A stretch of 64,000 bases of DNA from UMGS1696 sp963643035 (GTDB lineage: Bacteria; Bacillota; Clostridia; Oscillospirales; CAG-272). Both the position numbers and the translations under genes were made by a program. Location of the stretch: positions 3,848 to 67,847 of the forward strand of contig CAVIKO010000008.1 of the NCBI GenBank assembly GCA_963643035.1. The letters run 5' to 3'. Positions 1 to 8,210 of the stretch are shown here, one piece after another. Under the pieces are notes generated by a model. The model saw nothing but the letters and a program-made list of their open reading frames with translations, made no database searches and was not told where the DNA came from. How positions within the stretch are numbered: position 1 is the first letter of the stretch; every line of letters starts with the position of its first letter.

Positions 1-64
1 CCAAGATCTTTTTTGTCCATTCCATATCCATGGCGATAGGAACAATATCATAATGCCTCGCCAT
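1..64 (-). CDS. Partial open reading frame running off the left edge
   Basis: Only about 21 codons are visible, starting at ATG 64 and still open at the window edge (MARHYDIVPIAMDMEW and onward). It lies 36 bases downstream of the M20 peptidase stop on the same strand, so it would be the next gene of that operon. The frame is also open back to that stop, so the exact start is uncertain. The fragment is too short to assign a family. Confidence 0.35.
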   Translation of the reverse strand, partial: MARHYDIVPIAMDMEWTKKIL

Positions 65-100
65 CCTGAAATCAGTGGGTACCTCGAATCGAACAGAAAG

Positions 101-1537
101 TTATTCTTCTTCCATATTCCCACAGCCCAGTACCATCAACATGGTAACCTCCAGAGCTTCCATCATTCCTTCTAAACTGATGCATTCATCTGGTTGATGT
201 ACGCCGCCATGTCCTTGTGGCAGTGGAAACGGAACCGGTTTCCAGAACATGGGGCCGATTTCCGCTGCACAAGGTAGATGCATCGCATAGGTTCCACCTG
301 CGTTAATCTGTGTTTTTGCGGTAACATCCCCTGTGAAAGTGCGGTAGATATCCATACATGTACGGATATAGGGGTTGTCTTCCGAGGTCAGGTGTGCCTT
401 TTCAGCACTTGTGATTTGTACTGACCAGCCGTTTTCGGTAAATACAGCTGTGCTTTTTTCAGAAATTGCCTCCGGTGTGACCGTGTTGCCGTAGCGGATA
501 TTAAAATCCAGCGCAGGGCGGCTGTCTGTGGTACGGATGACGCCATTGATGCAGGTCAATGGTCCAAATAACGGATCTGTATTTTGAATTCCAAGCGTTC
601 TTCCGTCATACTCATTTAGAAGCGCATCCATAAAACGCAGCTTTTTGCGGTCCGATACGGAAAGAAACGGACAATCCATAAGCAGGGTTGCAATCATTCC
701 TCCGGCATTTCGGGAACCTTGCGGCAGAGCACCATGGCAAGAAATCCCTGCCGCATGTAAACAAATGGTATTGTCTTTTCTTTCCACTGTCAGGTCCGGT
801 GTTTCCCGTTCCTTGAGCCAACAGTACAGGCTTTCCGAATCGCGTAATACGGCGTTTGCTTTTCCAAGCGTGATATTCAGAGACTCACCACCGGAAATGT
901 TGAGAATATCATCAAACGGCGCATCTGCTTCTGTGTGCAGGAACATGGAACCTTTGTTTCCTCGGTACAGTGGAAATGCAGTGTCACATACAATTCCAAA
1001 ATCCGGCGGAGAATGCTTCTTACGATATATGCGGATATCCTGCATACCGGTTTCTTCGTTGAAACCGGTATAGCATAACAGTTTCGCGTTAAAAGGAAGA
1101 TCCAGATCTGTCAGCATCCGAGCACAGGCAAGAGAAATCACGACAGCCGCTTTATCATCAAGTACACCTCTCCCAATGAGAAAACCATCTTTTTCAACAG
1201 GTGCAAATGGTTCTGCATAGAGCCAATTCTCTCCAGGAGCCACTACATCTCCATGAGCGAATAGCCCTATAGTGCGTGTTTCGATACCGGTTTCCACCAA
1301 CAGATAGCCGCCTTCTCTGTCTGCATAGGGAGTAAATCCGTACGCTTTATATAGGGACTCGACCGCATCCAAACCATTCGCACATGCTTCTCCATACGGT
1401 GCACCGGGAGCATAAGGTTCCCGGACAGTGGGGCATTTGACAAGAGTTTTCAGAATGTCTAACAGTTCTTCCCGGTGGGAGCGAATCCAGTTTTGGATGA
1501 CTGGAGAATAAGCGAATACATTACTGGATGCTTTCAT
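101..1537 (-). CDS. M20-family metallopeptidase (PepV/Sapep-like dipeptidase)
   Basis: This 478-residue protein should be a cytoplasmic di-zinc peptidase that splits dipeptides or related amides. The M20 metal-site pattern is visible: H95-G-D97 in GLFAHGDVV, the bridging D127 in GRGVLDDK, the catalytic E161-E162 in NEETGMQ, D185 in VCDTAF, and a late His in GHGGVHQPDE. I chose ATG 1537, which overlaps the stop of the upstream lipoprotein gene by 17 bases. A longer open frame to 1669 would run deep inside that gene and encodes a non-family Lys/Arg-rich tail. Coupling to a solute-binding protein suggests it processes an imported peptide or amide, which is inference. Substrate is unknown. Confidence 0.85.
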   Translation of the reverse strand: MKASSNVFAYSPVIQNWIRSHREELLDILKTLVKCPTVREPYAPGAPYGEACANGLDAVESLYKAYGFTPYADREGGYLLVETGIETRTIGLFAHGDVVAPGENWLYAEPFAPVEKDGFLIGRGVLDDKAAVVISLACARMLTDLDLPFNAKLLCYTGFNEETGMQDIRIYRKKHSPPDFGIVCDTAFPLYRGNKGSMFLHTEADAPFDDILNISGGESLNITLGKANAVLRDSESLYCWLKERETPDLTVERKDNTICLHAAGISCHGALPQGSRNAGGMIATLLMDCPFLSVSDRKKLRFMDALLNEYDGRTLGIQNTDPLFGPLTCINGVIRTTDSRPALDFNIRYGNTVTPEAISEKSTAVFTENGWSVQITSAEKAHLTSEDNPYIRTCMDIYRTFTGDVTAKTQINAGGTYAMHLPCAAEIGPMFWKPVPFPLPQGHGGVHQPDECISLEGMMEALEVTMLMVLGCGNMEEE

Positions 1538-2981
1538 AGAACGTATCAATTTCCTTTTGTGCCTTTTCTGCTTGTTTTGCGTAGAATGAGGCAAAATCAT
1601 TATCACCATTGCTGACTTTGGTGGAAACATAATACAGCAGGTTCTGCATACCGCCGCCATTGAGTCCAAAATAGGTCATTCCGCCATCATACACCACGCT
1701 GTCAAAGATTGTGTCCAGCATTTCGATGGTATCCTCATCGCGTGCAACCTTTCCTTCTAGAAGGCTTTCATAGTATGCCGGATATACATATTCCTCTGTG
1801 TAATATCCAAGCATTTCGCAGACCTTTCCTGCCATCTCCAGATCTGCTACCGTTACCGGGATGCAAATCAGACGGCTGTAGTCATTGATCATATATGCCT
1901 TTTGCGCTTCATTCAGCTTCGGGTACGGAATAATCCCATATTCTACCTCGCTGTCACGGAGTGTATACAGGCTGTCTGTACGGTTCAGTTCAAACAGCGT
2001 TCGATCAGAACTCATCTCTACCTTTTTCTCTGCATTGTCCTTGTCGCCCCAACCCCAATGGAAGGTATTGTCTCCGACGTTGAGCATCGTGTACAGCTTG
2101 TCGTACATGGAGAGACTGTCTTCGTTGTACAATGCCACTTCCATGCGGCCCTGATCGTTCAGTTTTACAAGCGTTTGTCCACAGGCATAGATAAAGCAGT
2201 CTAGCGGGTAATCCTGCATACAAGTCATGCCGTACTGATCTGCAATTGTCATTTTTCCATCACCATCCAGATCCACTGCGGCCTGTTCTATCATCGAGAT
2301 GAATACATCCAGCGTCCAGTTACCCTCTCTGACGAGTGTATACAGGTCTTCCGTCTGCAGATCCTGTGCCATCTGCTTGTTGAATACAACTACAGAAACG
2401 GATGGTAAAGTATAAGACGATTTTGCAAAATAGGTTTTGCCGTCGATGGTCAGCTCTTGGAGTGCGGAGGCATTCCAGTATGGATGTGAAAAGTCGATGT
2501 TCTCTACGGTGCCAAGATCCGACAACATACCGGAGGAGACAAGCTGCGTATTGCCGCGCATACTGTCCGCCAAAACAAGCTGATAGGTATCATCCCCCGA
2601 CTGTACGGACTGACTGACAATATTGGCAAGCTCATTGATCTGACATTCCGCTTCCCATGTCAGATCAATGTCTAGCCATTCCTCTGTCATTAGGTTTCGA
2701 CGGTATACGCCATCATTTAAGGTTTCTCCGTTTTCACCATCGGAGAACAAATACATCAATGCTGTGGTACTGGTAGGTGTGAGAATGCGAAATTCCGCAC
2801 CACCATAAGAAGTAGTGGGAATATACGGCTGCTTTTCCGTCTCTGCCAATTCGCTTTCTGTTTCTGTATCCTCTGTCACGGATTCTGTTTCTGCCATATC
2901 ACCGCCGCTGCAGGAGGATATCATTCCGGATAACATGGCGATAATCAGCAGTATCGCGAATTTCTTTCCGTACTTGCTCAT
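1521..2981 (-). CDS. Family-1 extracellular solute-binding lipoprotein
   Basis: The 486-residue product begins with a lipoprotein signal peptide whose lipobox ends at C24 (SGMISSC). A Thr/Glu-rich linker follows, then a large binding-protein body typical of Clostridia carbohydrate ABC importers. The start is ATG 2981: a GTG at 2993 is part of the ribosome site GTGAGG itself, so it is rejected. The promoter at 3023-3052 drives it divergently from the AraC gene. No permease or ATPase of a sugar importer lies nearby, so it would have to work with remote transport subunits. The ligand is unknown. It overlaps the M20 peptidase gene, which makes a two-gene unit likely. Confidence 0.88.
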   Translation of the reverse strand: MSKYGKKFAILLIIAMLSGMISSCSGGDMAETESVTEDTETESELAETEKQPYIPTTSYGGAEFRILTPTSTTALMYLFSDGENGETLNDGVYRRNLMTEEWLDIDLTWEAECQINELANIVSQSVQSGDDTYQLVLADSMRGNTQLVSSGMLSDLGTVENIDFSHPYWNASALQELTIDGKTYFAKSSYTLPSVSVVVFNKQMAQDLQTEDLYTLVREGNWTLDVFISMIEQAAVDLDGDGKMTIADQYGMTCMQDYPLDCFIYACGQTLVKLNDQGRMEVALYNEDSLSMYDKLYTMLNVGDNTFHWGWGDKDNAEKKVEMSSDRTLFELNRTDSLYTLRDSEVEYGIIPYPKLNEAQKAYMINDYSRLICIPVTVADLEMAGKVCEMLGYYTEEYVYPAYYESLLEGKVARDEDTIEMLDTIFDSVVYDGGMTYFGLNGGGMQNLLYYVSTKVSNGDNDFASFYAKQAEKAQKEIDTFYESIQ

Positions 2982-3022
2982 ATTGTACCTCACTATAGAA
3001 TAGGATTAATAGTAACGATTTT

Positions 3023-3052
3023 ATTATAACACATACCATTTCATATAGTAAA
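3023..3052 (-). promoter_or_regulatory. Promoter of the solute-binding protein/M20 operon
   Basis: On the minus strand an extended -10 (TGT-TATAAT, plus-strand 3023-3028) lies 18 bases from a weak -35 (TTTACT, 3047-3052). It sits about 40 bases upstream of the start at 2981. Confidence 0.6.
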
Positions 3053-3104
3053 TGCACAAATCGTGTAATCCGCACAAAAACCAACAGAAGTTTGTCTTGA
3101 CAGA

Positions 3105-3133
3105 TTGACTTTTTACTTGTTTCGCCGTATAAT
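3105..3133 (+). promoter_or_regulatory. Promoter of the AraC-GRE operon
   Basis: A near-consensus sigma-A promoter: TTGACT at 3105-3110, a 17-base spacer, and TATAAT at 3128-3133. Transcription would begin near 3140, only about 15 bases before the AraC start codon. Confidence 0.8.
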
Positions 3134-3155
3134 ACCTGCAAGGATGGTGATACAT

Positions 3156-3968
3156 ATGCACAGCTTACTGGATCTGAAATCGTTCGATTTCCAACTGCAT
3201 TCTGTACGATGCTCACTGGCGAAAGTTGGATTTTTCCAAAATTATCCCCGTACACAGTATGAAATGGTATATAAATTCGACGGTTATTCTCAACAATTTT
3301 TTGAAAATGTGGTGATTAACCTGGTGCCGGACAGTATCTATATTATCCCGCGTTTTTACAACAATACCTATACTGTTACCGAACCGGGCAGCATTGTTAA
3401 CATTGTCTTTGAAATTTTTCACGATGAAGAATATTCATTTTTGGAACCTGAGTTAATTAAGCTGGAACCGGATAACCGATATAAGAATCAATTTCTCAAA
3501 GCTGCCAAGACGTGGGACGAAAAGTCACCTTCTTCCTATTTTCGTACGCATTCTATTGTCAGTGCGATATTTGCTGACCTGATCGCTGACAGAGAAAAGC
3601 AATACTTCCAGAGCAGCAAGTATAGTCGTATCTATCCTGCTGTGGAATATATTCGTCAGAATTTCCGCTGCCGTATTACTATGACCATGTTGACAGAGCT
3701 TTGTGGCATATCCGACGAGTATCTCCGTACTTTATTTCGAGGTTACACAGGGCAAACACCGTTGGAATATATTCAAGCGCTCCGTTTGACCTATGCCAGA
3801 GAATTGCTGACCAATGAGCAAATCTCCGTAGCTCGCGTGGCAGCTGAATGCGGATTTGACAATGTGAATTACTTTTCGCGATTATATAAGAAGCGGTATA
3901 ACGTGTCACCCAGTCGGGCGAATACTATACAGTTTCAGGACCCTTACAAGGAGGAAATCTCAAAGTGA
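3156..3968 (+). CDS. AraC-family transcriptional regulator
   Basis: A 270-residue protein with an N-terminal cupin-like sensing half and a C-terminal pair of helix-turn-helix motifs. The second HTH is clear (SVARVAAECGFDNVNYFSRL), followed by the usual KKRYNVSPS. I chose ATG 3156 because the promoter -10 ends at 3133; ATG 3144 is an alternative. The gene overlaps the glycyl radical enzyme by four bases (GTGA), so it is probably translated together with its target. It likely senses the substrate of the downstream pathway and also controls the divergent lipoprotein gene, which is inference from position. Confidence 0.9.
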   Translation: MHSLLDLKSFDFQLHSVRCSLAKVGFFQNYPRTQYEMVYKFDGYSQQFFENVVINLVPDSIYIIPRFYNNTYTVTEPGSIVNIVFEIFHDEEYSFLEPELIKLEPDNRYKNQFLKAAKTWDEKSPSSYFRTHSIVSAIFADLIADREKQYFQSSKYSRIYPAVEYIRQNFRCRITMTMLTELCGISDEYLRTLFRGYTGQTPLEYIQALRLTYARELLTNEQISVARVAAECGFDNVNYFSRLYKKRYNVSPSRANTIQFQDPYKEEISK

Positions 3969-6085
3969 CCGAACGTATCCGACATTTGTTGCAGATGACA
4001 TTGAATGGGGAAATGGCTGTATCGCCTGTATCCGTAGAATTTGATCGATTGGATTATCTTTTGCCGCAGTCTGAAATGGATACCAAACGGATTGCGACAT
4101 ATATTCTGGCGCAGGAACCGCGCATCACATCAGATAGCGCCTTTACTGGTTTTTTTCAATTTAACGGTTCTGTGATCGGAGATGCTTTTAACCGCAGTGG
4201 ACATCGTTTTACATCGGAAGGTATGCGGTATTTTTATCTCAAACCTATCGACAATCTTTCTACGATGGAATGGCAGCATGCCACAGCGGATTACCACAAA
4301 GTTTTGCGCGTCGGCATTCGTGGTATCCTCAAAGAAATCGACGCGTCTCTTTCTGTACATACTGCGCCAGAGGAAATCATGTTTCTGACAGGTTTGAAAA
4401 CTGTGGCGGAGGCAATGATCGGTTGGGCGCGGAAATGCGCAGATAAGGTAGAACTGTACTGCAAAGATATAGACAATTCTGAGGATAAAAAACGGCTGAC
4501 ATTACTTGCGGAAACGTTACGATGCGTACCGGAGTATCCTCCAATGAATTTCTATGAAGCAGTTCTCTGTATTTATATTTGCTTCAGTGCCGATCCAGAC
4601 AGCTTCGGAACGCTGGATAGATACCTGGCTTCCTTCTATAAAAATGACATGGATGCCGGACTGCTGACAAATGAACAAGCAAAGGAATATTTACAGGAGC
4701 TGTTCTTAATGGTACAGTCTGTTACGCCGCTGAACAGCCCCAACTTTACACGTGGAGGCCAATCTCATTTCTGTATCGGTGGGTACCTGCCTGATGGTAC
4801 GGACGGTTTTTCTGCTATTTCCCGGTTGATTACAGAATCTCTTCTTGAACTGCCCACGTGGATTCCCCAGATTACCTTGCGGTGGACAAAAAAAATGGCA
4901 CATGAGGACTTCTATTGGATGATGGATATGGAACGCAAGGATCCCCATAAGCGGATTGCTTTCACGAATGATGAAAAACGAATCCAGTGCTATACAGAGA
5001 TCTGCGGTTTTCCTTATGACAGAGCGGTAAACTATACGATGGTGGGATGTAATGAACCGGCATTCCTGGGTGCTATCACCGGAAGTAACTCCAAGGGAAA
5101 TTTGCTCCGCTGTGTGGAGACGCTATTCCACAAAAAAGCGGAAGAGTTAATCAACTGTACATGCTTTGAGGCGTTTTATTCACTGTTTGAACAAGAGCTG
5201 TTCGCTGATCTGGAGAAGATCTTCTACTATGATGACAGGTACAACGCAATACGAGCGAGGGATATCAACTATATTTCCAGCTTGTTTTTCAATGACTGTA
5301 TAGAAAACGCTCGGAGTCTGACACAAGGTGGTGGAAATATCGTTATTGCCGCACCAATGTTATTGGGGATTCCTAATGTCATTGATTCACTCATTGTGGT
5401 GAAGCAGTTTGTTTATACAGAAAAGCTGGTGACTATGCAGGAATTGACCAAGGCGCTTCAAAATAACTGGGCAGGATATGAAGACATCCGCACTGTGATA
5501 TTGAAGAAAGGGTGTTTCTTCGGAAATGACGACGATATTTCCAACGAGGTGGCAGCCCGGCTGTATAACAGTTTTTATCAGTATTTATATGGAAAAAAGA
5601 ATTTATTCGGGTATCCATGGCTCATCGGTGATCTGCTTGGATACAATGAACACCATAAATGGTTCGGAGAAAAAACATTGGCTACCCCGGACGGCCGATA
5701 TGCTGGAGATAATCTGAAATTCGGTTTGGGTCAAAGCAATGGACGGGATCACAGCGGTCTGACCGCACTTCTGAATGCCATTGCCAAGGTGGACCCACAT
5801 GCTATCGCATGCGGATCCACTGTGACCAACCTCTCTCTCGATGCGCAGCTGATCAAAGATAACGCATCATTTGCCAAAACGGTAGATTTGCTGGAAACTT
5901 ACTTCAAAAATGGTGGTGTCCATTTTCAGCTTACGTATGTTTCGAGGGATGACCTGTTGGCAGCAAAAGCTTCGCCTGATTCGTACCGACACCTTCGCGT
6001 CAGAGTCACAGGTTTTTCAGATTATTTTGTGAGGCTAAATGAAAGCATTCAGGACGATATTATCGAACGAACTACACACAACTGA
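3965..6085 (+). CDS. Glycyl radical enzyme (pyruvate formate-lyase superfamily)
   Basis: The 706-residue protein carries the two hallmarks of the superfamily. One is an active-site Cys in GCNEP (C362, with E364 two residues on). The other is the C-terminal radical loop RVTGFSDYF with the radical glycine at about G683. The G-C-x-E-P form resembles eliminating or decarboxylating glycyl radical enzymes (such as glycerol or diol dehydratases) rather than pyruvate formate-lyase itself, which has two adjacent Cys. It is shorter than most such enzymes (about 760-850 residues). The start is GTG 3965 behind an AGGAGG site, overlapping the AraC stop. Its activase lies two genes downstream. The substrate cannot be named. 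Confidence 0.9.
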   Translation: MTERIRHLLQMTLNGEMAVSPVSVEFDRLDYLLPQSEMDTKRIATYILAQEPRITSDSAFTGFFQFNGSVIGDAFNRSGHRFTSEGMRYFYLKPIDNLSTMEWQHATADYHKVLRVGIRGILKEIDASLSVHTAPEEIMFLTGLKTVAEAMIGWARKCADKVELYCKDIDNSEDKKRLTLLAETLRCVPEYPPMNFYEAVLCIYICFSADPDSFGTLDRYLASFYKNDMDAGLLTNEQAKEYLQELFLMVQSVTPLNSPNFTRGGQSHFCIGGYLPDGTDGFSAISRLITESLLELPTWIPQITLRWTKKMAHEDFYWMMDMERKDPHKRIAFTNDEKRIQCYTEICGFPYDRAVNYTMVGCNEPAFLGAITGSNSKGNLLRCVETLFHKKAEELINCTCFEAFYSLFEQELFADLEKIFYYDDRYNAIRARDINYISSLFFNDCIENARSLTQGGGNIVIAAPMLLGIPNVIDSLIVVKQFVYTEKLVTMQELTKALQNNWAGYEDIRTVILKKGCFFGNDDDISNEVAARLYNSFYQYLYGKKNLFGYPWLIGDLLGYNEHHKWFGEKTLATPDGRYAGDNLKFGLGQSNGRDHSGLTALLNAIAKVDPHAIACGSTVTNLSLDAQLIKDNASFAKTVDLLETYFKNGGVHFQLTYVSRDDLLAAKASPDSYRHLRVRVTGFSDYFVRLNESIQDDIIERTTHN

Positions 6086-6100
6086 GCTGGAGATATGCAT

Positions 6101-7243
6101 ATGAAATTGCTGTTTGCGGGTGATTTGAATTTCCGTGATATTGAGCCTCTGGACATGGAAAAGTCAACCGGAATTTTATCAGATGTACGTCCTATTTTAG
6201 ATGAAGCAGATTTCCGCATTATAAATCTTGAAACGCCGCTTGCTCATCGGGAAAAACATACACCCATCTGTAAGAGTGGTCCAAATCTGATTTCCATGCC
6301 AGAAAACATTGCATTTTTGCAAGCGTTTCGTGCGGATGCCGTGACATTGGCCAACAATCATATCGGAGATTTTGGCGCAGGTGCTATAATAGATACCATA
6401 CAGTTGTTAGATGCACATAGGATTCGACATGCCGGTGCCGGAAAAAATACGCAGGAGGCATACAAGCCTTTTGTACTGAGGAAAGATGGCATATCGGCAG
6501 CGATTTTATCCGTATGCGAAAATGAGTTTGGCATGTCAACGGATGATAACTGGGGTTCTGCCGGCTATAACCCACGTGTACTATTGAAAGCCATTCAGCA
6601 GGCGAAGAAAAATGCAGACAGGATCATCGTTTGCTTCCACGGTGGAAATGAGTTCAATCCGATTCCCTCACCAAGAACGGTGGAACGATATCGAATGTTC
6701 TGCGATATGGGAGCGGATGCTGTGATTGCCGGACACACACATTGTCCGCAGGGATACGAAATATATGACGGTAAACCTATCGTATACAGTATGGGAAATT
6801 TCCTTTTTCACAATACTGCAAAAACGAAGTCACGAGATGGGTGGTATTATGGATATCTCTGTCAACTGACTATTGAAAAAGAAATCTCCCTGAAAGCAAT
6901 TCCGTATCGGTATACGCAGGATGCCTCACGTATCAAGGTATATACTGGCGAGGATCGCGAACAAATGTTGGCGTATCTTCATAAACTCTCCGCTCCGCTT
7001 GCAGATTCCATGATGTTGGCAAATTATTTTCAAGGTTGGAGTTTTATGCATCCATGGTGTCCTACGCTTACAGGTGCTGGAGAAGAGGGGTACAACGCTG
7101 CCGGTAATTTGAATCTTGTTAGCTGCGAAGCCCACTGTGATCAGTTAAAGACAATTCTCTCTGTATATTATCACGGAGAGACAGAAAACGCACGTATTTG
7201 GGCGAAGAAGATTGAAAAATTACAAGAAATGCCGGTGGATTGA
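6101..7243 (+). CDS. CapA-family protein (PGA_cap metallophosphoesterase fold)
   Basis: A 380-residue protein with the metal-binding motifs of the CapA/PgsA family: an early GDLNF, NLETPL, LANNHIGDFG, HGGNEFN, and a late GADAVIAGHTH. There is no signal peptide, so it is probably cytoplasmic. ATG 6101 is preferred to ATG 6095 because the TGGAG site ends at 6092. The gene sits between a glycyl radical enzyme and its activating enzyme and overlaps the latter in a TGATG junction. CapA proteins are known mainly from poly-gamma-glutamate capsule loci. A role as a hydrolase acting on the substrate or product of the radical enzyme is inference. Confidence 0.85.
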   Translation: MKLLFAGDLNFRDIEPLDMEKSTGILSDVRPILDEADFRIINLETPLAHREKHTPICKSGPNLISMPENIAFLQAFRADAVTLANNHIGDFGAGAIIDTIQLLDAHRIRHAGAGKNTQEAYKPFVLRKDGISAAILSVCENEFGMSTDDNWGSAGYNPRVLLKAIQQAKKNADRIIVCFHGGNEFNPIPSPRTVERYRMFCDMGADAVIAGHTHCPQGYEIYDGKPIVYSMGNFLFHNTAKTKSRDGWYYGYLCQLTIEKEISLKAIPYRYTQDASRIKVYTGEDREQMLAYLHKLSAPLADSMMLANYFQGWSFMHPWCPTLTGAGEEGYNAAGNLNLVSCEAHCDQLKTILSVYYHGETENARIWAKKIEKLQEMPVD

Positions 7244-8076
7244 TGGAAGCTGTTCTATTCGATATCCAACGTACATCCTATGTAGATGGTCCTGGAATCC
7301 GTACAACTGTCTTTTTTAAAGGGTGCAATCTTCGTTGCCGATGGTGTCACAATCCCGAGAGTCAGCAACGAACGCCACAGATGTTGATTTATCACGATCG
7401 TTGTATATCTTGTGGGAAATGCCAATCTGTCTGCGAACGGCAGGGTGGAAAATGCTCTCTCTGTGGCAGATGTGTGTTGTTTTGCCCAAAAGATGCCAGA
7501 GAAATTTGCGGAAAGATATATACTGTTGAAGAGGTTTTTAAAGAAATCGAAAAAGACAAACCTTTTTACCAATCATCGGGCGGTGGCGCAACCTTTTCCG
7601 GTGGTGAGTGTATGCTACAGTTGGATTTTCTCACAAGTTTACTCCAAAAATGTCGAGAAAATGGGATTCATACAGCAGTAGATACTGCCGGAAATGTACC
7701 ATGGGATGCTTTTGAAAAGATATTGCCCTATACAGATTTATTTTTATATGACATTAAATGCATTACAAAAGAATTGCATATTGCAGGAACAGGTGCCTCT
7801 AACGAAGTGATTTTGGATAATATAAAAAAGTTATCAGCTGTGTTTTGTGGACAGATTTTCATTCGGATTCCAGTGATTCCGGGATTCAATGATGGCACAG
7901 ACGAAATAGAGAAAATACGTTTGTTTCTGGCTGATATCCATTATGATGCGTTAGAACTGTTACCATATCATAGGTTAGGGGAACATAAATATGCTGCACT
8001 GGGAATGCCGCTTACGCAGTATTCAATCCCATCCAATGAATCTATGGCGGCGCTCAGAGAAAAACTAAAGAGATAA
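7243..8076 (+). CDS. Glycyl radical enzyme activating enzyme (radical SAM)
   Basis: A 277-residue radical SAM protein that should place the radical on G683 of the upstream enzyme. The CxxxCxxC cluster motif is GCNLRCRWC (C28, C32, C35). An inserted ferredoxin-like region with C54, C57, C60, C64 and C71, C74, C77, C81 can hold two more [4Fe-4S] clusters, as in glycerol dehydratase activase. A glycine-rich SAM-binding stretch GGGATFSGGE follows. ATG 7243 overlaps the CapA stop (TGATG), indicating coupled translation. The extra clusters match activases of dehydratase-type enzymes better than the short pyruvate formate-lyase activase. Confidence 0.93.
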   Translation: MEAVLFDIQRTSYVDGPGIRTTVFFKGCNLRCRWCHNPESQQRTPQMLIYHDRCISCGKCQSVCERQGGKCSLCGRCVLFCPKDAREICGKIYTVEEVFKEIEKDKPFYQSSGGGATFSGGECMLQLDFLTSLLQKCRENGIHTAVDTAGNVPWDAFEKILPYTDLFLYDIKCITKELHIAGTGASNEVILDNIKKLSAVFCGQIFIRIPVIPGFNDGTDEIEKIRLFLADIHYDALELLPYHRLGEHKYAALGMPLTQYSIPSNESMAALREKLKR

Positions 8077-8210
8077 GAACAGCCAATACTGCATCCCACA
8101 AAGAATATAACGGATACTGTGTGGGCGAGCGGGGAAAACAAAGGCAAAAAGGTAAAGAAGCCAATCGACATCTATACATTCTGGGATTTTGACAACCTTG
8201 GTAATCTGTC

